A stretch of DNA of 64,000 nucleotides from Hallerella sp963656065 (GCA_963656065.1 CAVKGV010000001.1:62001-126000), one strand, 5' to 3'; positions 42,524 through 52,001 are shown, counted from the first letter of the stretch. Translations and numbers: made by a program. Notes: generated from the letters alone by a model not told the origin.

Positions 42524-43340
42524 GCGGAAACTTCCTGTCATCGCAAGCGTTCTCGCCTTTATCGGTTTTCTTTTGCTGTATCTTCCGATGTTTCTCGTCG
42601 CGATGCAGAGCGTAAACGCAAGCAGGCACGGGCAGACATGGAAAGGCTTCACCCTCGACTGGTATGCGCGGCTCTTCGAAAATTCGATGGTCCAGACGAC
42701 GACCGTCAACACGCTCGTTCTCGCCGTGGTAAGTACGCTTATCGCCACCACGCTTGGCACGCTTCTCGCCATCGGTCTCCACAGGACTCCCTGGGGAAAA
42801 AAGATGCGCTATTTTTTCGACATGTCCATCAACGTTCCCGTGGTGACGCCGGACATCCTGATGGCCATTGCGCTTGCGGTCGTCTTTGCGCTCTTCCGTT
42901 CCTGGACGACGGTCTTCGACCCGGGAATGCTCACCATGATAATCGCACACGTCACGCTCGAAATCAGCTTCGTGGTATTGGTCGTGCAAAGTCGTTTGGC
43001 GAGCATCGGAAAAGAACAGATAGAAGCAGCCCGCGACCTCTACGCTTCGACCGCCGGAGCCTGGTTTCGCGTGATTCTGCCGCAGCTTTCGACCGCGATA
43101 ATTTCGGGAGCGCTTCTCGCCTTCACGCTCTCCCTAGACGACTTCATCCTCAGCTTTTTCACGAGCGGCCCCGAATCGCAGACGCTTCCGCTCTATATCT
43201 ACGGTTCGCTCAAGCGAGGCATCTCGCCGCAGATCCATGCGCTTTCGACCATCGTCTTCGGGCTCACCCTTTTCGCGATGCTCCTTTTCACGCTGAAAGG
43301 AATCCGCAAGGAGCGGAAAATCGCCAAAGGAAATCCCTAG
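42516..43340 (+). CDS. potC: Spermidine/putrescine ABC transporter permease PotC
   Basis: The chosen start is the TTG at 42516, because a perfect GGAGG sits 8 bases before it inside the end of potB; the only upstream ATG is 33 nt earlier with no such site. The 274-residue protein has six membrane helices. The EAA-type loop is AARDLYASTAGAWFRVILPQL, followed by LDDFILSFFTSGP, both usual for PotC. The overlap with potB is 8 bp, so the two permeases are co-translated. Confidence 0.9.
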   Translation: MSKRKLPVIASVLAFIGFLLLYLPMFLVAMQSVNASRHGQTWKGFTLDWYARLFENSMVQTTTVNTLVLAVVSTLIATTLGTLLAIGLHRTPWGKKMRYFFDMSINVPVVTPDILMAIALAVVFALFRSWTTVFDPGMLTMIIAHVTLEISFVVLVVQSRLASIGKEQIEAARDLYASTAGAWFRVILPQLSTAIISGALLAFTLSLDDFILSFFTSGPESQTLPLYIYGSLKRGISPQIHALSTIVFGLTLFAMLLFTLKGIRKERKIAKGNP

Positions 43341-43384
43341 GTCTAAAATTTTCACTCACCACCCAAACCCATAAGGCACAAAAA

Positions 43385-44452
43385 TTGAAAAAAATTTTCA
43401 CCATCCTCTCTCTCGCCACCTTCTTCGCCATTTCCGGGCTTTTCCTCGGCTGCAACGAAAAAAGCGCGGACAAGCAGAAAAAAGTCACGGTCATGATTTA
43501 CAGCGAATACATCGACCCGGACATGCTCAAGGATTTCGAGGCAAAGACGGGCTATACGCTTAAGCTCGAACTTTACGAAGCCCAGGAAGAGATGATAAGC
43601 AAGTTGCAGACCGTCGGAACCGCCCAATACGATGTGGTCATCGCAAGCGACGTCGTCATCCAGCAGATGGTGCACCTCGGACTTATCGCGGAAATCGACA
43701 CGAACAAGGTCCCGAACCGCGTAAATGTCGCAAGCCAATTCAAGAATCCGAGTTACGACCCGACAAATTCCTATACGCTTCCCTATCTCTGGGGAACGAC
43801 GGGCATCCTCTACCGCGACGCCGAAATCGACCCGCTGAATGCGAGCTATTCGATGCTGTTCGACGCCAAAAATACGAAAGGCAATTTCAGCCTTCTCGAA
43901 GAGAGCCGTTCCATGCTTTCCATGGCACTCCAGGCCAAAGGCTTCGATGCGAACAGCACGAACAAGGATGAAATTAACCAGGCGGTCGAATACATTCTCC
44001 AGGCGAAAAAGGATCCTCACTTCCTGGGCTTTGACGGATCGGTCGGCGGAAAGGACAAGGTTCTCTCCAAGATGGACTGGGCGGCAATCGTCTTCAACGG
44101 CGAAGCGATGGCGGCAATCGACGAAGATTCTACGCTTAAATTCGCCATCCCGGTCGAAGGCTCCTTCATGTGGGTCGACGCCATGACGCTTTCAAGCAAA
44201 TCCCCGAATCCGGAAGGCGCCTATGCATTCATGAATTACATTCTCGACGCAAAAATCGGCGCCCAGCTCGCCAAGTATATCAATTACGCCACCCCGAACA
44301 AGGCCTCGCTCGAAGTTCTCGACAAGGAATTCACCGAGAACCGGGTCATCAACCCGACCGAAGCGGAAATCAAGCGCATGGTGTTCCTCAAGGATCCGGG
44401 TGACGCGGCGCGCCTCTTCGACGAAGCCTGGACCATTGTCAAGACACGCTAA
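43385..44452 (+). CDS. potD: Spermidine/putrescine ABC transporter substrate-binding lipoprotein PotD
   Basis: The TTG at 43385, with AAGG eight bases upstream, is the best start: it begins a lipoprotein signal (KKIFTILSLATFFAI, lipobox LFLGC). The mature protein of about 330 residues follows the PotD pattern: VMIYSEYIDPDMLKDFEAKTG, YTLPYLWGTTGILY and the polyamine-binding FNGEAMAAIDED and FMWVDAMTL. The full potABCD set is on one strand with gaps of 4, -8 and 44 bp. tgt follows 14 bp later. Confidence 0.9.
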   Translation: MKKIFTILSLATFFAISGLFLGCNEKSADKQKKVTVMIYSEYIDPDMLKDFEAKTGYTLKLELYEAQEEMISKLQTVGTAQYDVVIASDVVIQQMVHLGLIAEIDTNKVPNRVNVASQFKNPSYDPTNSYTLPYLWGTTGILYRDAEIDPLNASYSMLFDAKNTKGNFSLLEESRSMLSMALQAKGFDANSTNKDEINQAVEYILQAKKDPHFLGFDGSVGGKDKVLSKMDWAAIVFNGEAMAAIDEDSTLKFAIPVEGSFMWVDAMTLSSKSPNPEGAYAFMNYILDAKIGAQLAKYINYATPNKASLEVLDKEFTENRVINPTEAEIKRMVFLKDPGDAARLFDEAWTIVKTR

Positions 44453-44466
44453 CCGAACCGCACCAA

Positions 44467-45609
44467 ATGCAGAAGAACCGCTTTGAACTCATCAAGACTT
44501 CCGCCAAGTCAAAGGCCAGGCTCGGCAAGATTTACACGGGCCACGGTGTCATCACCACCCCGATATTCATGCCCGTCGGCACGCAGGCGACCGTCAAGGC
44601 TCTCACTCCGCGCGACCTGTCCGAAGCGCAGGCGGAAATCATCCTGGGAAACACCTACCATCTCTACCTCCGACCGGGAACGTCTCTCATCCGCGACGCA
44701 GGCGGACTCCACCGGTTCATGAACTGGCACGGTCCGATTCTCACGGACAGCGGCGGATTCCAGGTATGGAGCCTCAAGGACCTCCGAAAGATAAAGAAGG
44801 ACGGTATCGAGTTTCGCAGCAATCTCGACGGTTCCAAGCATTTCTTCTCCCCGGAAAACGTGATGAAGGCAGAGCGCGAAATCGGCGCGGATATCATCAT
44901 GGCGCTCGACGAATGCACGCCTTACCCGAGCACCGTCGCCGAAGCGGAAAAATCCCTGAATTTCACGCTCCACTGGACACGCCTTGCCAAGGAATACCTG
45001 CAAGCGAACCCGCCGCTTTTTGGATACGACCAAAGCTTTTTCGGAATTGTCCAGGGCGGGATGCACAAGGAACTTCGGAAAAAGGCTATCGAGGAAATCA
45101 AAAAACTCGATCCCGACGGATTTGCGCTTGGAGGACTTTCCGTCGGCGAACCTGCGGAAACGATGTATAAAATCGCCGACTTCTGCACCGATTTTCTGCC
45201 GAAAGAAAAGCCGCGCTACGTCATGGGCGTCGGGACACCGTGGAACCTGCTCGAACTGATTTTCCGCGGAATCGATATGTGCGACTGCGTGATGCCCACC
45301 CGGAACGCTCGAAACGGGATGCTCTTTACAAGCGAAGGAGTCCTGCATTACAAGGCGGGCCGCTACGCAAAAGCGCTCGATCTCGCTCCCGATCCGCACT
45401 GCGACTGCTACACCTGCAGGAATTTCAGCCGCGCCTATCTGCGCCATCTCTTCCATTCGGGCGAAATTCTCGCGATGACGCTCGCCAGCATCCATAACGT
45501 GCACTTCTACCTGAAGCTCATGCGCGATGCGAAAGCCCACATCGAGAACGATACGTTCGAAGAATGGGCAACCGAAGAGATCGTCCGGCTCCAAAAAGTC
45601 TGCGACTAA
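44467..45609 (+). CDS. tgt: Queuine tRNA-ribosyltransferase
   Basis: Tgt exchanges G34 of Asn, Asp, His and Tyr tRNAs for preQ1 in queuosine synthesis. The 380-residue TIM barrel has the substrate region ILTDSGGFQVWSLKDLRKI and the GGLSVGEPAETM motif. The zinc site is in HCDCYTCRNFSRAYLRHL with a later His in IHNVHF. The length is standard. It follows potD by 14 bp. The gene converges on trmFO with 1 bp between the stops, so any terminator must lie within the coding regions. Confidence 0.96.
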   Translation: MQKNRFELIKTSAKSKARLGKIYTGHGVITTPIFMPVGTQATVKALTPRDLSEAQAEIILGNTYHLYLRPGTSLIRDAGGLHRFMNWHGPILTDSGGFQVWSLKDLRKIKKDGIEFRSNLDGSKHFFSPENVMKAEREIGADIIMALDECTPYPSTVAEAEKSLNFTLHWTRLAKEYLQANPPLFGYDQSFFGIVQGGMHKELRKKAIEEIKKLDPDGFALGGLSVGEPAETMYKIADFCTDFLPKEKPRYVMGVGTPWNLLELIFRGIDMCDCVMPTRNARNGMLFTSEGVLHYKAGRYAKALDLAPDPHCDCYTCRNFSRAYLRHLFHSGEILAMTLASIHNVHFYLKLMRDAKAHIENDTFEEWATEEIVRLQKVCD

Positions 45610-45610
45610 A

Positions 45611-46942
45611 TTACGCCAAGCTTTTCCCGCTGCCCGCGATCCACTCGCGGACAGCTTTTTCTTCTTGTTCCGCCAAAAGGCGCTTTTTGTCCTTTTTCTT
45701 GTAATCTTCCTTGTGCGGCAAGAGCCCGAAGTTAAAATTCATCGGCTGGAAGTCTTCGTTCGGCGTCACCAGCTGGTGCAAGAGAGAACGGATACAGCTT
45801 TCCGGGGGAAGCTCGCGCGGCTTTCCGTGCAAGAGCGTATTAGCCATGTTCCACGCCGCATACCAGCCGGTCGCAATCGCTTCCGTATAACCCTCGGCTC
45901 CCGTAATCTGCCCGGCGAACCACGTCGGCGGAAGATTCGAAGCGGACTCCACTTCGGGCTTTAGGCGCAGCGTTTCGTCAAGCAGTTTCGGACTTTCGAT
46001 AAAAGTATTGCGGTGCATCGCCCCGAGCCGTGCAAAGCGGGCATTTTTCAAGGCAGGAACAAGCGTAAAGATTTCCTTCTGCGTGCCGTAATGCAGACGC
46101 GTCTGGAAGCCGACCATGTTGAAAAGGGTCTTTTCCCGATTTTCCGCCCGGAGCTGGATTACCGCATACCACTTCTTTCCGTTGTTCCCAAGGCCAAGAC
46201 CCACAGGGCGCATCGGCCCGAACCGGAGCGTATTCTCGCCGCGGCGCGCCATTTCCTCGACCGGAAGGCACCCCTCGAAGAGTTCCTTTTTTTCAAAAGG
46301 ACGCGGCTCTACGGCTTCCGCTTCGCGGAGCCTGCGTACAAATTCATCGTATGTTTCCTTGTCCAGCGGGCAGTTGATAAAGTCCGCCGTTTCGCCCTTT
46401 TCCCAGCGATTCCGGTAAAAGGCATGCTCCATGTCGATGGAATCCGTTTCCACGACAGGCGCAATCGCATCAAAAAAATGGAGACGCGCTCCGCCCAGAT
46501 GCGAAAAGATATCGTTAGCCAGAGCGTCGCTAGCAAGAGGTCCTGCGGCAACAATCGTCGGCAAGTCCCCCGCAATCGTCAAAACCTCTTCCCGATGCAG
46601 GTGAATCCGCTCCGACGAAGCGATTTTCTTCTCCACCGCCGCGCTAAAGAATTCGCGATTGACCGTCAGGGACTCCCCCGCCGGGACACGCGCTTCATCC
46701 GCCGCAGAGAGCAAAAAACTGCCAAGCATCCGAAGCTCGCGCTTCAGAAGCCCATGCGCCGAAGTCGGCTCCATGCCCTTGAAACTGTTAGAACAGACAA
46801 GCTGTGCGAGCTTTCCGTCCCGATGAGCCGGAGTCATCCGAACAGGCCGCATTTCGTAAAGTTCCACGTCAAATCCGCGGGACGCAAGCTGCAATGCGGC
46901 TTCACAGCCGGCAAGACCGGCCCCGATAACGCGCACCCGCAT
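45611..46942 (-). CDS. trmFO: Folate-dependent tRNA (uracil-54-C5) methyltransferase
   Basis: TrmFO makes ribothymidine-54 in tRNA using methylene-tetrahydrofolate and FAD. The ATG at 46942 gives 443 residues. The N-terminal Rossmann motif RVRVIGAGLAGCEAALQLA binds FAD. LVCSNSFKGMEPTSAHGLLKREL and the catalytic GGARLHFFDAIAPVVE region are typical, as is the late WFAGQITGAEGYTEA. The start overlaps the upstream stop (TGATG), so it is coupled to the small gene before it. Confidence 0.94.
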   Translation of the reverse strand: MRVRVIGAGLAGCEAALQLASRGFDVELYEMRPVRMTPAHRDGKLAQLVCSNSFKGMEPTSAHGLLKRELRMLGSFLLSAADEARVPAGESLTVNREFFSAAVEKKIASSERIHLHREEVLTIAGDLPTIVAAGPLASDALANDIFSHLGGARLHFFDAIAPVVETDSIDMEHAFYRNRWEKGETADFINCPLDKETYDEFVRRLREAEAVEPRPFEKKELFEGCLPVEEMARRGENTLRFGPMRPVGLGLGNNGKKWYAVIQLRAENREKTLFNMVGFQTRLHYGTQKEIFTLVPALKNARFARLGAMHRNTFIESPKLLDETLRLKPEVESASNLPPTWFAGQITGAEGYTEAIATGWYAAWNMANTLLHGKPRELPPESCIRSLLHQLVTPNEDFQPMNFNFGLLPHKEDYKKKDKKRLLAEQEEKAVREWIAGSGKSLA

Positions 46943-47394
46943 CAGCAGACCTTCACCGACTGGTAGCCCTGGATATTCCGCGCCCACATCCGCGAAAGGG
47001 ACGAGAGCATTCTTTCCGGGGCTACCTCCTGGGACGAGGTTTCCAAGAATTCATCGAGAATGTTTTCCCCCTGGATTTCGCTCACCATGCCAAAGAGGAC
47101 CGCTTCCACAAACTCGCTGTGGACGGTTCCCGAAAAGATCCGTTCTTCGAATTCCTGGAGCGCGCGGGGCTGCACCCGGGAAGGTTTGTGGCAAAAGAGA
47201 TTTTCCATTGTCCATAGACCAATCGCATTCGCCGTCTCCGGAGAAAGAGATGTCGCGTTGAGCCGATCTTTGAACGTATTCCAATCCTTTGCGTTGATCT
47301 TCTGGGAACCTTTGCGAAAAGCCTTCTTCAGGAAGTTGAGCACGGTGAGGTACACTTCCCGGGAGTTTAGATCCTGAACATTCTTGGAAGCCAT
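46942..47394 (-). CDS. Hypothetical soluble helical protein between purH-like gene and trmFO
   Basis: The ATG at 47394 (AAGG nearby) gives 150 residues that look wholly helical and soluble, with no signal peptide or membrane segment. There is a basic N-terminal half (FLKKAFRKGSQKINAKDWNTF) and an acidic C-terminal half. Longer in-frame readings lie inside the upstream gene. It begins 7 bp after the AICAR transformylase stop and overlaps trmFO by TGATG, so it sits between two folate-using enzymes in one operon. I do not recognise a family. Confidence 0.65.
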   Translation of the reverse strand: MASKNVQDLNSREVYLTVLNFLKKAFRKGSQKINAKDWNTFKDRLNATSLSPETANAIGLWTMENLFCHKPSRVQPRALQEFEERIFSGTVHSEFVEAVLFGMVSEIQGENILDEFLETSSQEVAPERMLSSLSRMWARNIQGYQSVKVC

Positions 47395-47401
47395 CGGAAC
47401 C

Positions 47402-48448
47402 TTAGTGGCGGAAGTGACGCATACCGGTAAAGACCATCGCGATGCCGAACTTGTCGGCTGCTTCGATGGAAAGGTCATCCTTCTTGGAGCCTCCCGGCTG
47501 GACGATATAGCGGACGCCCGCTTCGTGAGCGGCTTCCACGTTGTCCGGGAAGGGGAAGAAGGCGTCGGAGCCCATAACGACCTCGCCAAAGACCTGGCGA
47601 ATCTTATCTTCAAGCGTTTCGCCCTCGGCGAGTTTCATGTATTCGTTCGTCGGATCTTCCACCATCATCTTCACGTTGTCGCGGACACGCGGCTGGCAGA
47701 GGCGCTTGTTCGAATCGATACGGTTCGGCTGGCCCGGTCCAAGCCCAATGACCAGGAACTGTCCCGGCTTATATTCGTATCCCATCACGATAGCGTTCGA
47801 CTTCGTGTACTTGGTGATAATCCATGTAAACTTGGCTAGGGCGAGCTTGTTGTCCGGGAACTTCGCCTGCGTCACCGTTTCAAACTTTTCGAACAGGTCC
47901 ACGTCGCGGTCCTGCACGAGCATTCCGCCGATAATGTGCTTATAGACCTTGCGCGCCTTCGGCTTTTCGATCTTACCGACTTCGAGGAGCCGGATATCCT
48001 TGCTCTTGTTCTTCAAAAATTCCAGGGCGTCATCGTCAAAGGAAGGAGCGAGCAGAATTTCGACAAAGCGTCCCTTCAGAAGCTGAGCGGTCTTCAAATC
48101 GACCCGCTTGCTCGAAGCGATAACCGAACCGAAAGCCGACACCGGATCGCCAGCCCACGCCGCGGCAAAGGCTTCGTCAAGCGTTTCACCGGTCGCCATG
48201 CCGCAAGGGTTCATATGCTTGATAATGACAATCGCCGGAACGTCCGAAAATTCGCGGATGATTTCCAACGCGGCGTCCGCATCCACGATATTGTTATACG
48301 AAAGCTCCTTGCCGTGAAGCTGCTTCGCAGTCGCAAGGCTCGCCTCGTCAAAGCCCGGTTCCTTGTAAAAGACCGCGCTCTGGTGGGAATTTTCGCCATA
48401 GCGGAGCGGAGTAGGATCGTTGAATTTGAGAATCAGTTCTTCGGACAT
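47402..48448 (-). CDS. purH: AICAR transformylase (stand-alone PurH C-terminal part)
   Basis: This 348-residue protein starts at the point where the AICAR transformylase half of PurH begins (TPLRYGENSHQSAVFY). It has the catalytic KH pair in IIKHMNPCGMATGET, the DPVSAFGSVIA turn, the LVIGLGPGQPNRIDS region and the terminal RHFRH. It therefore should formylate AICAR from 10-formyl-tetrahydrofolate. The N-terminal IMP cyclohydrolase (MGS-like, about 190 residues) of normal PurH is absent, and the DNA upstream is not that domain either. IMP formation must then be done elsewhere. The following gene begins 7 bp later. Confidence 0.87.
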   Translation of the reverse strand: MSEELILKFNDPTPLRYGENSHQSAVFYKEPGFDEASLATAKQLHGKELSYNNIVDADAALEIIREFSDVPAIVIIKHMNPCGMATGETLDEAFAAAWAGDPVSAFGSVIASSKRVDLKTAQLLKGRFVEILLAPSFDDDALEFLKNKSKDIRLLEVGKIEKPKARKVYKHIIGGMLVQDRDVDLFEKFETVTQAKFPDNKLALAKFTWIITKYTKSNAIVMGYEYKPGQFLVIGLGPGQPNRIDSNKRLCQPRVRDNVKMMVEDPTNEYMKLAEGETLEDKIRQVFGEVVMGSDAFFPFPDNVEAAHEAGVRYIVQPGGSKKDDLSIEAADKFGIAMVFTGMRHFRH

Positions 48449-48482
48449 AAAATACCTCTAATTGGTGTGATAAATGTAGAAA

Positions 48483-48505
48483 ATCCCGGACAGATTGCCC
48501 GGGAT
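48483..48505 (-). terminator. Terminator after the fibro-slime gene
   Basis: On the minus strand ATCCCGG pairs with CCGGGAT across a nine-base loop and runs into TTTT, just after the fibro-slime stop. Confidence 0.65.
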
Positions 48506-48527
48506 AAAATTTCAATCGAACGACCCG

Positions 48528-51107
48528 CTACTTGACCGTTACCCGACGGAAACCGCGGGTTTCCTTATATTCCGTACGCTTGTATTCGCCATCCATCGGA
48601 GTTTGTTCTCCGCTGATGTTCACACAATGCTTTTGCGGATATTCCACGAGAGAAATCTGGTAGATATAGACGCCCGTGCCGAGCTTTCGACCGTCTTGCG
48701 CAACCGGATAGGTCTTGACGCTTGCCACGATGCTTCCGCTCTGGGTGTCAGGTTTTGTGGTGCATTCATCGTCGGTTTTCACGTTTGAATTGGTAATCGC
48801 ATTGAACTGTTCCGCATTCAATTCCTGGCTGTATTGGTTTACAAAATGTCCCAAGTGGTCAAAGACGCGGACGGTGACGCTGAAAGCCTGGTCGGTCACA
48901 AACGCAAAGCTCACGCAGTTTTCAACACCCTTAGAAGATGTGCAACGGGAATTATCGACGGAGCCGGTTGTCCCGTTTCCTTTCTTTGTCTTGGAATTGA
49001 TAACGACCTGTCCGGCAGGAGTAGTTTCTCCGTCTCCCGGAGCCTTGGAATATTTGTCGATATTCTCGGCAATCCAAGAGCTCTGGTTTTCCGAATTCGA
49101 ATAATCGACAGGAAGCGGTGTAATGATGATTTCACCGGTCTGGTCATTGCTGAGTTTACCCTTGTCGAGAGTCGAATTGTCAAATGGCGGGCGATCGATC
49201 GTCGTATCGGCAGGGATAACCGTCGTAGAAGTGTTGTTGGCAATTTTCAGAACCGGTCCCCAGTGATATGTATCGACAGGTCTGAGCGTTGCCGAGAAAA
49301 TCTGGAAATTGTTTCCCGAATAGAAGCGGTTGAACTGTGAAGAGGCATCAACTGAATCGTTCGGAGGGAAGTTGAACGCCAGGGAATCCCCCTTGACCGG
49401 ATTTTTCAGGACGGTACAGGCCTGGTCCGTACAAAGCTTTCCCGTAATCCGGTAAGAATATCCCTTGGATGTTTTTTGAATATACTCGAAATTTTCGATT
49501 TTAAAAGCGAGCGTATCGAGCGTTCCCACGGAATTTGCCCGTTTGGAAAGAATCGGGAAAGAAGTTCCGTTTGAAGCATTGATTGCGGCAATCGAATTGG
49601 CATGCAATTGGGTATTCGTATAGATATAAGTATTGAGGATTCCTTCACTGACATCAACTTCCGCTTCAAGGATTTGCGGTTGGCCAAAGGCTGAAGCCTT
49701 GACTTCCGCAAGGTTCGCACGGATGTAGAGGTTCGAACCATCCGTCTGTCTGTCCGCATAGAAGAAGTGCAGATGATGCCAGGAACCGTCCGTCCACTGG
49801 CCGTCCGCCCCGCAAGCGTTCTTGCCCTGCTGTACCGTGGCGAGAGGTTCTCCCTCGTGGCAGCCATGGTTGTTCGCCGCCAAAGTGCGGATGTTCACGA
49901 TGCCCGGAGTCGCCAAGTGCGTTCCGCCCAAATCGACGGCAAGCACGCCATCGACGAAAATCCACATATCGTCGTCACCCGCAAATTCGAAAATTTCCTG
50001 GTTCAATTCGTCGGTGTTGTTCTGCTTGTAGTACTTGAAGCTCGCGTAGCCCATCATCGTGAAGTTGTAGTTTCGCAGATGTTGCAGGCCCAGACTTCCA
50101 CTATTTGCAGCAATTGTCTTGGCCGTTTCGGTAGAAAGTCCGCGAGCTCCCCCATACTGGTTCCACGCCGCACAAAGAGAAGACGTGTTATTGCCGTTGA
50201 AATCGGTCTGCGTAGAAGCATACTGGTAATTATACGGCGGGCAGAAAATCGAGAAGCTCTGCGGTCCCCACTGTTCGCAACGGTCGCCATCACAACTGTT
50301 GCGGGAGCCGGCCCACACTTGGTTGTTCACAAGATCTAGCGGGAAGTAGCCGCCATTGTTGTAGTTATAATCCAGCTCCTTATATTTAGGATTATCGGCT
50401 GCGCTAGGAAGCGTGAGAAGGACTTCGGAGACCTTGTTGGTTCCCGGAACATCCTCAAACCACTGTTCAAAGTGTACGTTATCGCAAGCCTCGTTCAGCT
50501 TGTGGATATGCGCCCCTTTCAAATAAAGAGGTTCTCCTGCACTATCCAAGTCAAAAGTCAAGTAGGGCTGCACCATGCCCGGCGTATAATAGACTTCGTT
50601 GCCCCAGGCGTTTCCCCCGGAATTCTTGGATTCTTCGCCCACGCAGGTATTCTTGAGAACGCCCGTGAAAGTTGTCCCCTGGGACTGCTTGAAACCGCGC
50701 TGGACCTGGTTCAAATAGCCGGCAACGCCATCTTTACACTGGCCATACATCAAATTTCCGCCCGTAAGCGATACCTGCTGCAGATAGGAAGGAAGGACCG
50801 GATTTGCAACAAGGGGAAGTCCGTCCATGCCTAGCGCAACGCCAGCCTTGGATTCCTTGTTGCCGCAGGTGTTGTGGTAGGCGGAAAGGCCATACCAGGA
50901 AATATCGTACCCCGGAAGACCGAAACTGTAAATATTGTCCAAATTTTTGACAGATTCTTCCGAAAAGTTCTCAAAGTCCGGATGGTTCGGCTGGAAGTCG
51001 CGGACGATTACGTCCAAAGAAATGTCCAAATTGGTAGTCTGTGCCTGCGCGGTCACCACGGACCCGGCGGCGAACAGAGCCGAAAGCATCAAAAATTTCT
51101 TCTTCAT
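48528..51107 (-). CDS. Fibro-slime domain surface protein
   Basis: An 859-residue secreted protein with a Sec signal peptide (MKKKFLMLSALFAAGSVVTAQA). The fibro-slime domain is clear: YNFTMMGYASFKYY and EFAGDDDMWIFVDGVLAVDLGGTH (about 370-395), a beta-sandwich like a PA14 domain, ending near WHHLHFFYADRQTDGSN. Fibro-slime proteins are extracellular adhesins of Fibrobacter involved in binding to plant fibre. The C-terminal 150 residues look like an Ig-like sorting domain (SVTVRVFDHLGHFV, LGTGVYIYQISL, RGFRRVTVK). The mature protein is Cys-rich (CGN, CEQ, CDGDRC), suggesting disulfides outside the cell. Confidence 0.9.
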   Translation of the reverse strand: MKKKFLMLSALFAAGSVVTAQAQTTNLDISLDVIVRDFQPNHPDFENFSEESVKNLDNIYSFGLPGYDISWYGLSAYHNTCGNKESKAGVALGMDGLPLVANPVLPSYLQQVSLTGGNLMYGQCKDGVAGYLNQVQRGFKQSQGTTFTGVLKNTCVGEESKNSGGNAWGNEVYYTPGMVQPYLTFDLDSAGEPLYLKGAHIHKLNEACDNVHFEQWFEDVPGTNKVSEVLLTLPSAADNPKYKELDYNYNNGGYFPLDLVNNQVWAGSRNSCDGDRCEQWGPQSFSIFCPPYNYQYASTQTDFNGNNTSSLCAAWNQYGGARGLSTETAKTIAANSGSLGLQHLRNYNFTMMGYASFKYYKQNNTDELNQEIFEFAGDDDMWIFVDGVLAVDLGGTHLATPGIVNIRTLAANNHGCHEGEPLATVQQGKNACGADGQWTDGSWHHLHFFYADRQTDGSNLYIRANLAEVKASAFGQPQILEAEVDVSEGILNTYIYTNTQLHANSIAAINASNGTSFPILSKRANSVGTLDTLAFKIENFEYIQKTSKGYSYRITGKLCTDQACTVLKNPVKGDSLAFNFPPNDSVDASSQFNRFYSGNNFQIFSATLRPVDTYHWGPVLKIANNTSTTVIPADTTIDRPPFDNSTLDKGKLSNDQTGEIIITPLPVDYSNSENQSSWIAENIDKYSKAPGDGETTPAGQVVINSKTKKGNGTTGSVDNSRCTSSKGVENCVSFAFVTDQAFSVTVRVFDHLGHFVNQYSQELNAEQFNAITNSNVKTDDECTTKPDTQSGSIVASVKTYPVAQDGRKLGTGVYIYQISLVEYPQKHCVNISGEQTPMDGEYKRTEYKETRGFRRVTVK

Positions 51108-51290
51108 CTAGTCATCTCCACTAGGGGATAGGAATATATTCCCTCTAAATATAAATCATTTCGTTGAAAGCGCCCTTATTGCAACACTTTTTTTACCAAA
51201 AATCTACCAGGCAGGCTTTTATTCCTAGAAATTTTCGCCTTTGGATTTTCCATTCTCTTTATCAGGCTTCCTTTTTTTAGATTTTCCGAC

Positions 51291-51908
51291 ATGACCGCAG
51301 CCATTCTCTTTACAATCGTCCTTGCCCTGGTCCTCTTCCGGGCGTTTATCCTGCGCCGGCACGAAACGGAACTCGACAACGAAAGCTTTGTAAAGCTTCC
51401 CCGCGAAGTCAGGTTAGCCATTTTAAAGGAACGCATTCTGGAGACGCCCTCCGAAAAAAACCTGCAAAACCTGGGGCTCTTTTTAAAAAGCGAAGGTATC
51501 GAGGCGGACATCGAATCCTACCGTCCGCTGCTAGCGGACCAGCTTCGCCTCGGCAGGGAAGAAAACGCGATCGCCCTCGACAACGACCTTTACGCGAAAG
51601 AATCCGAATGGATGGACCGGATCGAGCCGTTTGAATTTGCCGATGCGAGAAAATTGAAAGATTCGGGCGACAGCGAAGGTTTCGTCAAAGCGTATCTCCA
51701 GGGCGTGCTGCGCTATTATTCCGATGAAAAGATCGAAAATTCCCTGAAAAAGCTCATCCCGGAACATGATGCGGCAAAAAAGATGCTCGACGATTACAGG
51801 GCGCTCAAAGCCTTGCGAGACTCAAGCGGAGCCGATGAAGCGTCTATCGAGAAGCTTGCCCGAGCAAAGGAAAAATGGGTGGAGGAAGTGTCAGAGCTCT
51901 GTCGGTAG
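51291..51908 (+). CDS. Hypothetical single-pass membrane protein with helical cytoplasmic or periplasmic domain
   Basis: The 205-residue protein has one N-terminal membrane segment (AAILFTIVLALVLFRAFIL) followed by a basic turn (RRHE) and a long, charged helical domain that could form a coiled coil (LRDSSGADEASIEKLARAKEKW). I do not recognise a family. It stands alone, with a terminator-like hairpin after it. No Shine-Dalgarno sequence is present, but TAGATT lies 7 nt before the ATG. Confidence 0.55.
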   Translation: MTAAILFTIVLALVLFRAFILRRHETELDNESFVKLPREVRLAILKERILETPSEKNLQNLGLFLKSEGIEADIESYRPLLADQLRLGREENAIALDNDLYAKESEWMDRIEPFEFADARKLKDSGDSEGFVKAYLQGVLRYYSDEKIENSLKKLIPEHDAAKKMLDDYRALKALRDSSGADEASIEKLARAKEKWVEEVSELCR

Positions 51909-51945
51909 AATTTAGAGTTTCGATTGGCAAACATTTAAAAACGCG

Positions 51946-51973
51946 CAACGCCCGGACATTCGTCCGGGCGTTG
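51946..51973. terminator. Bidirectional terminator between a membrane-protein gene and efp
   Basis: A perfect 12-bp stem CAACGCCCGGAC/GTCCGGGCGTTG closes on ATTC. A weak T run follows on the plus strand and CGCGTTTTT follows on the minus strand, so it can end transcription from both sides. Confidence 0.8.
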
Positions 51974-52001
51974 TTTGTTATATATAAACGGTTAGGAGCG
52001 A

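Noticed and set aside
44509..45594. A 361-codon open frame antisense to tgt
   Set aside because: It lies wholly inside tgt with no motifs; a shadow of biased codon use.
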